Source of the DNA: Evansella sp. AB-P1
GTDB lineage: Bacteria > Bacillota > Bacilli > Bacillales > Salisediminibacteriaceae
Direction: 5' to 3'
Assembly: GCF_029688925.1 (NCBI RefSeq)
Contig: NZ_JARUKY010000020.1
Location: forward strand, 17,513 to 81,512
DNA length: 64,000 nucleotides
Shown here: positions 51,001-58,855 of the stretch, piece after piece
Layout of the letters: every line of letters starts with the position of its first letter
How positions within the stretch are numbered: position 1 is the first letter of the stretch
The notes under the pieces: generated by a model
The model's database searches: none
Seen by the model: the letters and a program-made list of their open reading frames with translations, nothing else
Told to the model about the DNA's origin: nothing
Position numbers and translations under genes: made by a program

Positions 51001-52109
51001 ATGATATCGCTACAGTAACTAGAAAAACAAAAGATGAATCTAGCATTTTGACAGCAACTATTTCCCATGGAGGACAAGTAACAGAGAGAACTTTCCTTCT
51101 AATTGTTAAGAGGACAGGGGCTGGGGAGAAAGTTACTGAAACAGTGCTTAGAGAAGCAACTGTTGATACAGGTTTGACAAATAACAATCACAAAGTAATT
51201 CAACGAATCAATTTGTTAGATCAAAATTCATCGAAAATAATAAATAAGATTGATAAGTTGATCGTAACAGATGAAATGATTCCAGAGTCACAATTACAAA
51301 CGGTAAAAGTACATTTACCAAGTGATGTATCAAACAAGGCTGATGAGTATGCTATTGAAATCCCACTTGATGTATTAGAGAAAATAACAGGGGATCTTGA
51401 AGTACGTACAGACTATGGTGTTATCTTTATCTCAAGTGATGAGATCGAAGCAATGCAGGCTGCAAAAATTGACTTGTACTTCCGATTTGTTCCAGTAAAT
51501 GACCAGGGTGAACAAGAGAATTTAGGTCAAAGGTTGTCAGATAGTTCAGTGGTAATTGGAGCAGTCACTGAAGCTTTAGGTGAATCTGGACAAATCAAAA
51601 TTCTAGGTAATCCTATCGAGATTGAGACTAACTATAAAGGTTATTCAACTGATGTCATTCTGCCATTAGAGGATATTTATTACGAAGGTATTGATTTAGA
51701 GATGCTTCGAGTTTATATCGAACACAGTGATGGTGATATTGTTGTTCAAGAAGGAGAAATTGTTTTTGATGAAAATGGTTTCCCTCAAGGATTTAAATTC
51801 TCCATTAATAAGTTTAGTGTATTTACAATTTTTGAAATAACTGAACCAGAAGTTGAAGAAGAAACTGTTCCAGTGTTAGAAGAAACAACGAAAGAAGAAG
51901 TTGAAGTGGAAAAAGAAGCTGAAGAAGACTTAAAAGAAGCGAAAGAAGTCTCTAAGGAAAATAAACAAGAGCTTGCAGTTGAAAAAGATGGTCAAAAAGT
52001 ATTGCCAAGTACTGCAACATCCATGTATACGACTTTATTCGTGGGGTTATTAATACTTATTATAGGCTTCTCACTTCTATTTATTAGAAAAAAACAACGA
52101 ATAAACTAA
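45081..52109 (+). CDS. Giant sortase-anchored surface protein with fifteen 80-residue repeats
   Basis: A 2,342-residue exported protein. A signal peptide (about 1-40) precedes a beta-rich region (about 45-380) resembling a carbohydrate-binding jelly roll. A bacterial Ig-like segment follows (about 400-480, with IQWSSDSNLYINADTGEVTR). Fifteen helical FIVAR-like repeats lie at about 586-1787. A second Ig-like segment (about 1930-2020) and an acidic tail lead to LPSTA at 2308, a membrane helix and RKKQRIN. LPxTA instead of LPxTG recalls substrates of the B. subtilis SrtD/YhcS sortase. ATG 45081 (after GGGGAGTG) is preferred over GTG 45072. It is probably an adhesin or stalk; the ligand is unknown. 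Confidence 0.85.
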   Translation: MLKKQVKLLEKNLLIFLCALLAFSPLLTTAVGMKEVTAAGGISISNLKGIEYQEGDGPVQVAPEVEITGGGSYGDGYVRFGINGMTSSETLSIITVNSPSDVDGEVSIVDSLVYLGNGTGYRQIGTVNRVLNGKDGHPIQIDFSTPLVNSGFEEEVKSASITSQNQMGQTHRINGWDITLGEYRIDQLKQGTQGTLVTSGTQANDFRMQFQVQSSEKSTGNYALRLESRYWVNERSSHPHNLRNPNYAVFHGPWAISDAFYAYKEDTIALDWSAVNGGDDYDVYAFLENVETGNEIELFYGRGFVQPWITTGAEIPADGNYRFKFISGSYDATGGGLMGASLYIDNIRYFGNAANDAVVQQVARLITYENTSPDPDLPERTLEIEIKNADNKTTTVTEEVQNEALIHYAQGDNSGNVTQDLVLVTEPKDGATIQWSSDSNLYINADTGEVTRPSHVLGDQQVVLTARIPKNGNTTTKTFTVNVKAGLPAPEISVDTEAFKPVQPGVVELSINETIGNGNKVFYRIGNIDSLPLNLGQKVKLSSWSVVEGTSASVQVENGSYIEVVEIEENLVVKWSRIGPTDDGKPLQDAIDKAELTLEKAENSKERYTSVGGNTGDAVYSEVVREAEDLKQGLDANPQLKDVIKDKTDTLISAIKSLESASDEKELQNALKAANEVMDDAEQASLRYQGAGGKKQDSVFEALILAHADLDDVLNETPKDVRKIEAATALLREAVGNLNKASEALELANAVAAAEAEKDRANTVQGKFTTAGGDSRQPVFADVVVKLVELDILLNANPKNKELIETATSALNKAIDQLLIASEELELINAVVLANAAIISADQGQARYENANGDKEAEVFEAVNIAKEHLEELLDTPTTQDTVAIKTATNDLQEAVELLNKASELKELENTLESAEEVLEFADRAEERFNNAGGEQLAVEYQTVQWRKFHLKSLLENPLPHDKDEIKAASLHLYRAVKAVERLSDDLELKNALEKARVASEAAEKIQTRYDNANGDKEAEVYRDVLTAKVQLDTLVNADPQNTEAIESATKNLLKAVKELEKASEAKELENALEAAEAAQLEAEKVETRYEKADGDKEAEEYGDVQKAKSALAELVEATPQNTETIKSATKNLLKTVKELEKASEAKELENALEAAEAAQTTAEKVENRYSNADGDKEAEVYGDVQAAKSALAALVDENPQNTEAIESATKNLLKAVKELEKASEAKELENALESAESALLQAEKVETRYEKADGDIEAEVYGDVQEAKKALAEKVGTTPQHTEAIESATKNLLEAVKELEKASEAKELENALEAAKLAQSTSEKVENRYEKADGDKEAEVYEDVQTAKSALAELVEATPQNTEAIKSATKNLLKAVKELEKASEAKELENALESAEAAQAKTKKAENRYSEADGDKAAEVYEDVQAAKSALAELVDENPQNTEAIEAATKNLLKAVKELEKASEAKELENALDAAESAQAKAEKVETRYTKADGDKEAEVYEEVQAEKKALAELVEATPQNTEAIETATKNLLEAIKELEKASEAKELENALESAEAAQATAEKVENSYSKADGDKEAEVYADVQAAKAALAELVDENPQNTEAIESATKNLLKTVKELEKASEAKELENALESAEAAQATAEKAENRYTKADGDKAAEVYEEVQEAKATLAEQVGTAPQNTEAIESATKNLLKAVKELEKASEAKELENALKAAEVAQAQAEKAMELYRAADGDINAKVYEVLYLAVSELNSLIEATPQDTKAIHTAAEQVNATVDQINNVTSTILKGQLFNKIDEMNNVSKMSSVYTAIEEAALTKEDRQMVFGYFTDKALLDDSTIVFHNSEDLTKVEHAITHSDKSSNAKENAYIRLAEKGIRELSVTDVPTKDQKFQKVQNQTIEFIIQKVSAEQERLTVLHELTVDALSLTRENAFTFQNGDTWESITTNFFALNAGAYGTKISWESSNGQVISVTDDIATVTRKTKDESSILTATISHGGQVTERTFLLIVKRTGAGEKVTETVLREATVDTGLTNNNHKVIQRINLLDQNSSKIINKIDKLIVTDEMIPESQLQTVKVHLPSDVSNKADEYAIEIPLDVLEKITGDLEVRTDYGVIFISSDEIEAMQAAKIDLYFRFVPVNDQGEQENLGQRLSDSSVVIGAVTEALGESGQIKILGNPIEIETNYKGYSTDVILPLEDIYYEGIDLEMLRVYIEHSDGDIVVQEGEIVFDENGFPQGFKFSINKFSVFTIFEITEPEVEEETVPVLEETTKEEVEVEKEAEEDLKEAKEVSKENKQELAVEKDGQKVLPSTATSMYTTLFVGLLILIIGFSLLFIRKKQRIN
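46836..50441 (+). repeat. Tandem 240-bp coding repeats (15 units)
   Basis: Units of 80 codons (a few are 81) start with ELENAL-like sequence and end with KELEKASEAK. Units at 48282, 48522, 48762, 49002, 49242, 49482, 49722 and 49962 are nearly identical. Units 1-5 are diverged, unit 6 (48042) matches only in its second half, and unit 15 (50202) is diverged. Conserved positions include ADGDKEAEVY and PQNTEAIESATKNLL. The gradient from degenerate ends to a uniform middle indicates recent expansion. Confidence 0.93.
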
Positions 52110-52123
52110 AAGTATTTTATAGG

Positions 52124-52163
52124 AAACGGTAAGCGAGGTTCACACCATGCTTACCGTTTTTTT
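52124..52163 (+). terminator. Terminator after the surface-protein gene
   Basis: AAACGGTAAGC (52124-52134) pairs with GCTTACCGTTT (52149-52159), followed by T's. Confidence 0.9.
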
Positions 52164-52386
52164 ATGAATTATTTAATAAGTCTCAGCCAACACTTCTCAA
52201 GATTTCAAGGACAAATTTCCCACTTCTTACCGGATTATAAAATAACTTATTATTAACATACTAATAGTAAATCACGATATTTATTTTAGTTATTCATAAT
52301 CCGGAAATGATGTGTAACTCGATTTGTATACAGTGTTATCTGAGTAGTACATCCATTCTGAATTCTTAGAGTATAGGAAGGATAAA

Positions 52387-53916
52387 ATGAGCAACGGACA
52401 GAATAAGACGGATGTTATCTTAATTGGTGCTGGTATCATGAGTGCAACTTTAGGTGCATTGTTGAAAGAGTTAGTACCTGACTGGCAAATTACAGTGTTT
52501 GAAAGACTTGGGAACGCTGGAGAAGAAAGCTCTAATGAATGGAATAATGCTGGTACAGGACATGCAGCATTGTGTGAGCTTAACTACACTAATGAAAAGC
52601 CAGATGGTTCTGTAGATATTAGTAAAGCCATTAATATAAATCAGCAGTTTCTTGAATCAATTCAGTTTTGGTCCCATCTTGTAAAGAATAACAGAATATG
52701 TAACCCGGAGAACTTTATTATGCCTTTGCCTCACATGAGCTTTGTAAAGGGAGAACATGATGTAACTTTTTTAAAGAAACGATTTGAAGCGATGGCTTAC
52801 AATCCTCTTTTTGAAGGGTTGGAATTTTCTGATGACCCAAAAAAACTGATGGATTGGATTCCGCTTATTATGCAAGATCGGACAGAGAAAGAACCTATAG
52901 CAGCTACAAAAATGGAAACTGGAACGGATGTTAATTTTGGTGCTTTAACACGTATGTTGTTCGACTACTTAGAGAGTGAAAATGTGAAAGTAAACTATAG
53001 AAATCGTGTAATGGATCTTTACCGTACATGGGAGGGCTTATGGGAAGTAAAAGTGCGAAATGTGGATAATCGTACTGTAGAACAACATACTGCAAAATTC
53101 GTTTTTATCGGATCAGGGGGAGGAAGCTTATACTTACTTCAGAAATCTGGTATTCCTGAAAGTAAATACATCGGTGGATTTCCCGTAAGTGGAATATTTA
53201 TGTCATGTAATAATCCCGATGTTGTGGCAGCCCACCATGCAAAAGTATATGGCAATGCAAAGATAGGGGCTCCTCCAATGTCTGTTCCCCATCTTGATAC
53301 ACGTTATATTAACAATAAGAAGTTTTTACTTTTTGGACCATTTGCAGGCTTTTCACCTAAGTTTTTAAAAACTGGTTCAAAGCTTGACCTAGTTAATTCC
53401 GTAAAACCAGATAATCTTGTAACAATGTTGTCAGCTGGTGCGAAAAACATTCCATTGACAAAATACCTGATCCAGCAAGTTAGGTTATCAAAAGAACAAC
53501 GAATGGAAGAATTACGTGAATTTATTCCAAACGCCAAAAGCGAAGATTGGGATTTAGTCACAGCAGGACAACGGGTGCAAGTGATAAAAGATACTGAAAA
53601 GGGAAGAGGCATGCTTCAATTTGGTACAGAAGTGATTAGTGCTGCAGATGGATCAATCGCTGCATTACTTGGTGCATCTCCAGGTGCTTCTACTGCCGTT
53701 TCCGTCATGCTTGAGTTACTAAAAAAGTGCTTCCCGCAACATGTACTAGGATGGGAGACGAAAATAAAGGAAATGATTCCTTCCTATGGCTTATCACTAA
53801 TGGAAAATCCTAAGCTGCTCAATGAAATCCATACTTCAACAATGGCCACTCTGAGGTTGTCGAGGGGAAATCAATCTATCGGGAAAGAAAATTTGAATAC
53901 ATTGCAGAAAGTATAA
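52387..53916 (+). CDS. mqo: Malate:quinone oxidoreductase
   Basis: FAD-dependent, membrane-associated enzyme oxidising malate to oxaloacetate with electrons passed to quinone. The 509 residues have the FAD motif [18 protein letters not shown] (residues 9-26), [19 protein letters not shown] near 56, [10 protein letters not shown] near 270 and [15 protein letters not shown] near 435, all characteristic of Mqo. AGGAAGGAT precedes the ATG. It is monocistronic. Full length. Confidence 0.95.
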   Translation: MSNGQNKTDVILIGAGIMSATLGALLKELVPDWQITVFERLGNAGEESSNEWNNAGTGHAALCELNYTNEKPDGSVDISKAININQQFLESIQFWSHLVKNNRICNPENFIMPLPHMSFVKGEHDVTFLKKRFEAMAYNPLFEGLEFSDDPKKLMDWIPLIMQDRTEKEPIAATKMETGTDVNFGALTRMLFDYLESENVKVNYRNRVMDLYRTWEGLWEVKVRNVDNRTVEQHTAKFVFIGSGGGSLYLLQKSGIPESKYIGGFPVSGIFMSCNNPDVVAAHHAKVYGNAKIGAPPMSVPHLDTRYINNKKFLLFGPFAGFSPKFLKTGSKLDLVNSVKPDNLVTMLSAGAKNIPLTKYLIQQVRLSKEQRMEELREFIPNAKSEDWDLVTAGQRVQVIKDTEKGRGMLQFGTEVISAADGSIAALLGASPGASTAVSVMLELLKKCFPQHVLGWETKIKEMIPSYGLSLMENPKLLNEIHTSTMATLRLSRGNQSIGKENLNTLQKV

Positions 53917-54014
53917 GTAACATTACGTTCTTTTTCTAGGAAAAAGTAGCATTTCTGAATAGACAATCAATGTTAATGTAATGGAGGGATAACACTTGAA
54001 CAATCTAAGCTACG

Positions 54015-54046
54015 AAAAACCAGACTCCAAAGGAATCTGGTTTTTT
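54015..54046 (+). terminator. Terminator after mqo
   Basis: AAAAACCAGACTCC pairs with GGAATCTGGTTTTTT (one mismatch) around an AAA loop. The A-rich 5' side also makes it usable for the minus-strand nspC transcript. Confidence 0.82.
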
Positions 54047-54071
54047 GTAGGTGTCAATGAGTTAAGTGTTT

Positions 54072-55199
54072 TTAAGCTAATCTTATTTTAAAATCTTCAT
54101 AGCCAAATTTTTGAACGACTCGACAATCTCCATCTTTATCTTTAACTGCGATGGATGGTAAAGGCATGCCGTTAAACGTAGTATTTTTCACCATGGAATA
54201 AATAGCCATATCACCAAAAACTAAACGATCTCCACTTTTTAAAGGCTTATCAAAGGAATAATCACCGATTACATCTCCTGCAAGACAAGTTTGCCCACCA
54301 AGACGATATGTAAATGGCTTCTCATTTACTTCACCTGATCCTAAAAGAGGTGGACGATAAGGCATTTCAAGGACATCAGGCATATGACAAGAAGCAGATG
54401 TATCAAGAATAGCGATATCCATTCCATTTTGAAGGGTATCAAGAACAGTTGAAATCAAGAACCCTGCATCAAGAGCAACAGCTTCACCTGGTTCTAAATA
54501 AACTTCTAATCCGTACTTATCCTGCATTCTCTTTATACTAGCCTCTAATAATGGGATATCGTAATCCTCTCTCGTGATATGATGACCACCACCAAAGTTT
54601 ATCCACTGCATTTGTGGTAACCATTCACCAAATTTTTCTTCCACTGCATGTAATGTTGTCTCTAAATCATCAGCGTTTTGCTGACAAAGTGTATGGAAAT
54701 GCAGTCCAGAAACCCCATCCAACAAGTCCCCACGAAAATGCTCTTTAGTTACACCAAATCGAGAACCTGGAGAACAAGGATCATATATTTCATGCCCTAC
54801 TTGTGTAGAACATTCGGGGTTAATACGTAGGCCCACTTTTTTTCCAGCAGCAAGGGCTTTTTCTTTAAACTTCTCTAACTGTGAGAAAGAATTAAAGATG
54901 ATATGGTCACATATCTCTACAATTTCATCTATTTCATCATCACGATAAGCAGGGGAAAAGATATGGTTTTCTTTTCCCATTTCTTCGTGACCTAAGCGAG
55001 CCTCAAATAATCCGCTTGCTGTCGTTCCATTTAAATATTCAGCAATGAGAGGATACATAGTAGACATGGAAAATGCTTTTTGAGCCAAAACGATTTTACA
55101 TCCTGTCCGTTCTATTACTCCTTGCAAGATTTTTAAATTTTTTTCTATTAATCCTTCATCAACAACATAACAAGGTGTTGGTAATTCATTAAACTGCAT
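54072..55199 (-). CDS. nspC: Carboxynorspermidine/carboxyspermidine decarboxylase
   Basis: PLP-dependent alanine-racemase-fold decarboxylase that converts carboxy(nor)spermidine to (nor)spermidine, the last step of the alternative polyamine pathway. The 375 residues start MQFNELPTPCYVVDEGLIEKN. They include the region around the PLP lysine (IVLAQKAFSMS), INFGGGHHITREDYD, YLEPGEAVALDAG and a C-terminal DTSASCHMPDVLEMPYRP segment. ATG 55199 is chosen by homologous length; it lies one base after the stop of the upstream gene, so translation is coupled. No clear separate ribosome site exists. Confidence 0.93.
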   Translation of the reverse strand: MQFNELPTPCYVVDEGLIEKNLKILQGVIERTGCKIVLAQKAFSMSTMYPLIAEYLNGTTASGLFEARLGHEEMGKENHIFSPAYRDDEIDEIVEICDHIIFNSFSQLEKFKEKALAAGKKVGLRINPECSTQVGHEIYDPCSPGSRFGVTKEHFRGDLLDGVSGLHFHTLCQQNADDLETTLHAVEEKFGEWLPQMQWINFGGGHHITREDYDIPLLEASIKRMQDKYGLEVYLEPGEAVALDAGFLISTVLDTLQNGMDIAILDTSASCHMPDVLEMPYRPPLLGSGEVNEKPFTYRLGGQTCLAGDVIGDYSFDKPLKSGDRLVFGDMAIYSMVKNTTFNGMPLPSIAVKDKDGDCRVVQKFGYEDFKIRLA

Positions 55200-55200
55200 C

Positions 55201-56439
55201 TTAACGACTGTACTCCGGTTGTTGCTCTTTGATTGGCTCAGAATCAACAAGCTGTGGATTAAAGTCCTCTTTCCATGGTAATCCCCATTTATTTAATGCA
55301 TCCATGAATGGATCTGGATCAAATTCTTCAATATTGTAGACACCTGGTTTATTCCATAATCCAGTCATGATCATCATTGCCCCAATCATGGCTGGAACTC
55401 CTGTTGTGTAAGAAACAGCTTGGGAGCCTACTTCTTTATAGCATTCTTCATGGTCACAAACATTATAAACATAGTATGTTTTTTCTTTTCCGTCCTTTTT
55501 ACCTTTAAAGATACAACCTATGTTTGTTTTACCCTTTGTACGAGGACCAAGGGAGGCTGGATCAGGTAGCACTGCTTTTAAGAATTGAAGTGGAATAATT
55601 TGTTTTCCTTCAAACTCAATGGGTTCGATAGACGTCATTCCTACATTTTCAAGACATTTTAAGTGAGTAAGGTAACTTTCACCAAATGTCATGAAAAAAC
55701 GGATTCTTTTAATTCCTGGAATGTTATCTTTGAGAGATTCCAGCTCTTCGTGATACAGCAAATACATGTCCTTCTCCCCTACTTCAGGGAAGTTATATAC
55801 TCGCTTGATTTCCATTGGCTCAGTTTCGATCCATTCCCCATTTTCCCAATAACGGCCATTAGCAGAAACCTCACGAATATTAATTTCAGGATTGAAATTC
55901 GTTGCAAAGGGATATCCATGATCCCCTGCATTACAATCAAGAATATCGATATATTCAATTTCGTCGAAATAATGCTTAAGGGCATATGCAGAAAACACGC
56001 CAGTAACTCCAGGATCGAAACCACTGCCTAAAAGTGCAGTAATACCTGCTTTTTCAAAGCGTTCACGATAATCCCATTGCCATTTGTATTCAAATTTAGC
56101 CGTATCTTCCGGCTCATAATTAGCTGTATCCATATAATGTGTTTTAGTAGCAAGACAAGCATCCATAATGGTTAAATCTTGATACGGCAATGCTAAATTC
56201 ATGACGATATCGGGCTTTACTTCTTCAATTAAGGTAATTAACTCATCAACATTATTTGCGTCAACCTGTGCTGTTGTAATTTTAGTATTTCCACCATCTA
56301 GTTTTGCTTTTAAGTCATCGCATTTTGATTTTGTACGACTTGCAATACAAATTTCCTCAAAGACCTCACTATTTTGAACACACTTATGGATAGCTACAGA
56401 TGCAACTCCTCCACAACCGATAATTAGTGCTTTTCCCAA
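55201..56439 (-). CDS. Carboxynorspermidine/carboxyspermidine synthase (dehydrogenase)
   Basis: NAD(P)-dependent, saccharopine-dehydrogenase-like enzyme that condenses aspartate semialdehyde with a diamine (diaminopropane or putrescine) and reduces it to carboxy(nor)spermidine. The 412 residues begin MGKALIIGCGGVASVAIHKC, with LPYQDLTIMDACLATKTHYMD, LLGSGFDPGVTGVFSAYA, DCNAGDHGYPFATNFNPEINIRE (shown in part) and TGVPAMIGAMMI. The start is TTG 56439, supported by AAGGAGAG 7 bases upstream. It forms a two-gene operon with nspC. A leader of unusual structure precedes it. Confidence 0.92.
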   Translation of the reverse strand: MGKALIIGCGGVASVAIHKCVQNSEVFEEICIASRTKSKCDDLKAKLDGGNTKITTAQVDANNVDELITLIEEVKPDIVMNLALPYQDLTIMDACLATKTHYMDTANYEPEDTAKFEYKWQWDYRERFEKAGITALLGSGFDPGVTGVFSAYALKHYFDEIEYIDILDCNAGDHGYPFATNFNPEINIREVSANGRYWENGEWIETEPMEIKRVYNFPEVGEKDMYLLYHEELESLKDNIPGIKRIRFFMTFGESYLTHLKCLENVGMTSIEPIEFEGKQIIPLQFLKAVLPDPASLGPRTKGKTNIGCIFKGKKDGKEKTYYVYNVCDHEECYKEVGSQAVSYTTGVPAMIGAMMIMTGLWNKPGVYNIEEFDPDPFMDALNKWGLPWKEDFNPQLVDSEPIKEQQPEYSR

Positions 56440-56553
56440 TTCTAATCTCTCCTTACTGAATAAATTTTACAACGATAAGAGGTAGAACTTAACAACCTAA
56501 CTAGCGGTGTGAGAACTACTTAGGATATTATTGCAGTACCCCTTTATAACAAC

Positions 56554-56593
56554 AAAAAAACAAGTGAAAACGCATATATGCGCACAACACTTG
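56554..56593 (-). terminator. Intrinsic terminator in the leader of the polyamine operon
   Basis: On the minus strand: CAAGTG, then the perfect inner palindrome CGCATATATGCG, then CACTTG followed by TTTTTTT. It lies about 115 bases before the TTG start. It is therefore either an attenuator of the operon or the end of an upstream small RNA. Confidence 0.8.
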
Positions 56594-56759
56594 CTTAAGA
56601 TACAATAATCAAATTAAAGAAGCATAAGTATATTCATGAAGAAAGCCATGAGTATGCGTCTACCATAAACTTCGTATGTTATTATGATAGAAAGCTCTTT
56701 AATATTCAAAATATATCATAATGGGATCAGAGTCTATATAGCAAATAATTACTGTTAGC

Positions 56760-56975
56760 ACTCTTATTGACCGTTTCACAAGTTGATGTGCATATGCACT
56801 GGTTGTAAAGTAACCAACTTATAAAATTTGAGCTTTTAACTCAATCAATAAGGCAACTAAAGTTGCCAATCGGCATATGACCCGGCGAACCGTTGCCTTA
56901 ACTTCCTAAAGGAAGTGGTCAAAATTATCTGCTTGGAAAGACCTGATAAAATGTATTGAATATTCGCTTTCCAAT
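56760..56975 (-). ncRNA. Hairpin-dense candidate RNA upstream of the polyamine operon
   Basis: At least six stem-loops occur: TTGGAAAG/CTTTCCAA (56933-56940 with 56967-56974); ACTTCC/GGAAGT with a 4-base loop (56901-56916); CGG/CCG with TTCG loop on the minus strand (56883-56892); GGCAAC/GTTGCC (56852-56867); TTGAG/CTCAA (56828-56844); and a three-way junction closed by AAGTT/AACTT (56780-56820) holding GTGCATATGCAC and GGTT/AACC. The strand at 56850-56857 can pair instead with 56892-56899. The strand is inferred from the terminator at 56554. I match it to no known riboswitch. The 56600-56760 stretch may hold a promoter (TTGCTA-18-TATGAT). No gene is seen from 56440 to 57600. Confidence 0.45.
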
Positions 56976-57099
56976 TAACGCTCCTTTAGATTAACAACTT
57001 ATAATCAAAATAGCAATAGGAAAAACGAAAAAATAGTATATTTTTTTTAGATTAACAATCTTAGGGGTTTTTTTAGTTTTTTCTTAAGGCTACCATGAA

Positions 57100-57425
57100 A
57101 TAGAAAGTTCAGTAGTGAAGGATGACTACTCCAGCTACTAGAATATGTTTCACGAATTAATTTCGAGTAGTCTCGACGTATATAACAACACAGCAACACT
57201 TGCAGAGGCAGAGACTGGACCATTTACGTTAGTGGTATACAAAATGTATAGTGTGGAGGCTGAGGCATTGCCGGAACCGGGACGGTGACATTATACCATT
57301 GCCTACAGGACGTAAGCGGTACTTAGGCATAATGGATTCATCAGTAACGGATGAATCCTTTTAAAAAGAGTTTTTCATACTTTATGGTGATAATTTCATT
57401 TGCATGAGATGTCTAGCTTGAATAT
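57100..57425 (+). repeat. Interspersed repeat, near full-length copy
   Basis: Begins near AGTTCAGTAGTGAAGG and carries the 5' arm (CGAGTAGTCTCGACG, AGCAACACTTGCAGAGGCAG, GTGTGGAGGCTGAGGC). The core has ACC-GGGAC-GGT, outer ATTATACC (57290-57297) with GGCATAAT (57326-57333), and inner GCCTAC-AGGAC-GTAAGC (57301-57317). The T-A pair in the outer stem replaces the usual C-G. The 3' arm ends near TGTCTAGCTTGAA. It sits immediately upstream of the restriction-modification locus. Confidence 0.82.
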
Positions 57426-57518
57426 AAGAATGTGAAACATTAGAAACCAAAGTATGAAAATGTCAAGAGCAGCTATCAATAATGTAGGAATTTTAAATGT
57501 GGGTTTGAAACTATAACA

Positions 57519-57591
57519 TTGACACCATGAAATATCTAGCTTATTATGAATATAGTTAAAATAAATACGACCCGTTGTGAAATTATCACAA
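57519..57591 (+). promoter_or_regulatory. Promoter and candidate operator of the endonuclease gene
   Basis: TTGACA (57519-57524), 17 bases, TATTAT (57542-57547) is close to consensus. Downstream is the perfect inverted repeat TTGTGA-AATTA-TCACAA (57575-57591), between the likely transcription start and the gene. It could bind a repressor delaying expression. No controller gene is seen in the window. Confidence 0.65.
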
Positions 57592-57626
57592 AAACAAAAA
57601 ACTACTAAACTGAGAGGGTGTTGTAT

Positions 57627-58847
57627 GTGAGAACAGCAATACAGTCATTTGAAGAATTTAAAGTAAGACTCGGAGCAGATATAGCTTGGTCAGTAATTGA
57701 TGATTTAGTTGTTTCAGATGCTAATATATTACGACCGGTTAAAGGACATGCCTTTGAAATTTTATTTGATGAAGTTGCAATAAAATCATTAGGCGCTACT
57801 GTCCAGGATGTTGGTGGAGACACGAGTGTAGATAGAGAGCTCATAAATGGCCAAATGAAAAAACATACGTTACAGCTTAAGACTCCAGCTTCCAGCACAA
57901 TAAAACTAGGGAAAAAATTTGGAGTATCGTTACACAAAACTCACGGTCAAGAAAAGAGACCGAAAAATTTGTATCCGATGAATTGGCCGTGTCCAATTTG
58001 CGAGCATGATGGTGATGTATTTCCAGATTTCTTAGTCATACTTCACCCAGTAAGCGGTGTACTAATCGTTCCAAAGGTTGCTATTCCTGAAAGTCAGAAG
58101 TACCCAGGCCATTTTGCTGATCCAGCTTATTTTGAGTGGGATAGTGAATGGTTAAATAGATGGGACTTATTAGGATATCCAGACTTGAAAGGGAAGACAT
58201 TGGAAAGAAGAAGCATCCCTCTTCAAGAAAAACTACCAAAAATTGCAAAGGAAGTGAACCTCACTGATCTTGAAATTGTAGAAATGTGGATCAAACCAGA
58301 AAATTTTCGGATGATTGATATGAACTTAAGAGGAAATTTACGTGAACCTATTTTTACGGATAAGCTTTTAGAAAAGGGAGTCATTACAGAGGAGCCAACA
58401 CATGCATATCCAAAGTATGATAGAATCACGAAACTAACGCGTCAACGAGTTCAAATAAAGGGTCCATCCAAAAACTTAACAAAACCCGAAAGAAATATTA
58501 TAGGTGCGGAAGTGATGGGGACACATGGTAGGGATGCAAACAGAAGGTATTCTCAAAAAGATTTTGACTATTTTGGTCTTGTTATTGACCCTAATAAGCT
58601 TCCACCTCATTTAGACTTAAAAATGAATGACTATCACTTTTGTCTTATTCCCGTTAATGCCTTACCTTTACATTATAAAAACGACAAATGGGGGACAGAA
58701 GATAAATTATATGAAGGAGTTAAATTTTTCGTAGGTGAGGACGATCGAGGGGTCTATTTAAAGCCATGGAATAATTACCGAAATTCTATTGCCTTTAGAG
58801 AAGAAGGTCCTTGGTACTTAAATGAAGTTCCTGATAATTTTAAATAA
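57627..58847 (+). CDS. Putative restriction endonuclease paired with a double adenine methylase
   Basis: A 406-residue soluble protein that I do not recognise by family. Residues 38-90 look like a PD-(D/E)xK nuclease core: Glu44 in HAFEILFDEVAIK, Asp65 or Asp69 in GGDTSVDRE, and QLK (83-85) in TLQLKTPASS. A CPIC pair (122-125) follows. The C-terminal half is rich in basic and aromatic residues and could bind DNA. GTG 57627 is chosen with GAGAGGGTG 7 bases upstream; GTG 57618 and TTG 57621 are alternatives. Its convergent partner is a DNA adenine methylase, which is the main reason for the assignment. An unrelated role is possible. Confidence 0.62.
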   Translation: MRTAIQSFEEFKVRLGADIAWSVIDDLVVSDANILRPVKGHAFEILFDEVAIKSLGATVQDVGGDTSVDRELINGQMKKHTLQLKTPASSTIKLGKKFGVSLHKTHGQEKRPKNLYPMNWPCPICEHDGDVFPDFLVILHPVSGVLIVPKVAIPESQKYPGHFADPAYFEWDSEWLNRWDLLGYPDLKGKTLERRSIPLQEKLPKIAKEVNLTDLEIVEMWIKPENFRMIDMNLRGNLREPIFTDKLLEKGVITEEPTHAYPKYDRITKLTRQRVQIKGPSKNLTKPERNIIGAEVMGTHGRDANRRYSQKDFDYFGLVIDPNKLPPHLDLKMNDYHFCLIPVNALPLHYKNDKWGTEDKLYEGVKFFVGEDDRGVYLKPWNNYRNSIAFREEGPWYLNEVPDNFK

Positions 58848-58855
58848 TTTAAATG

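Noticed and set aside
53996..54091. A 31-codon frame starting TTG after a GGAGGG site downstream of mqo
   Set aside because: It runs through the mqo terminator hairpin and overlaps the end of nspC, so it is likely fortuitous.
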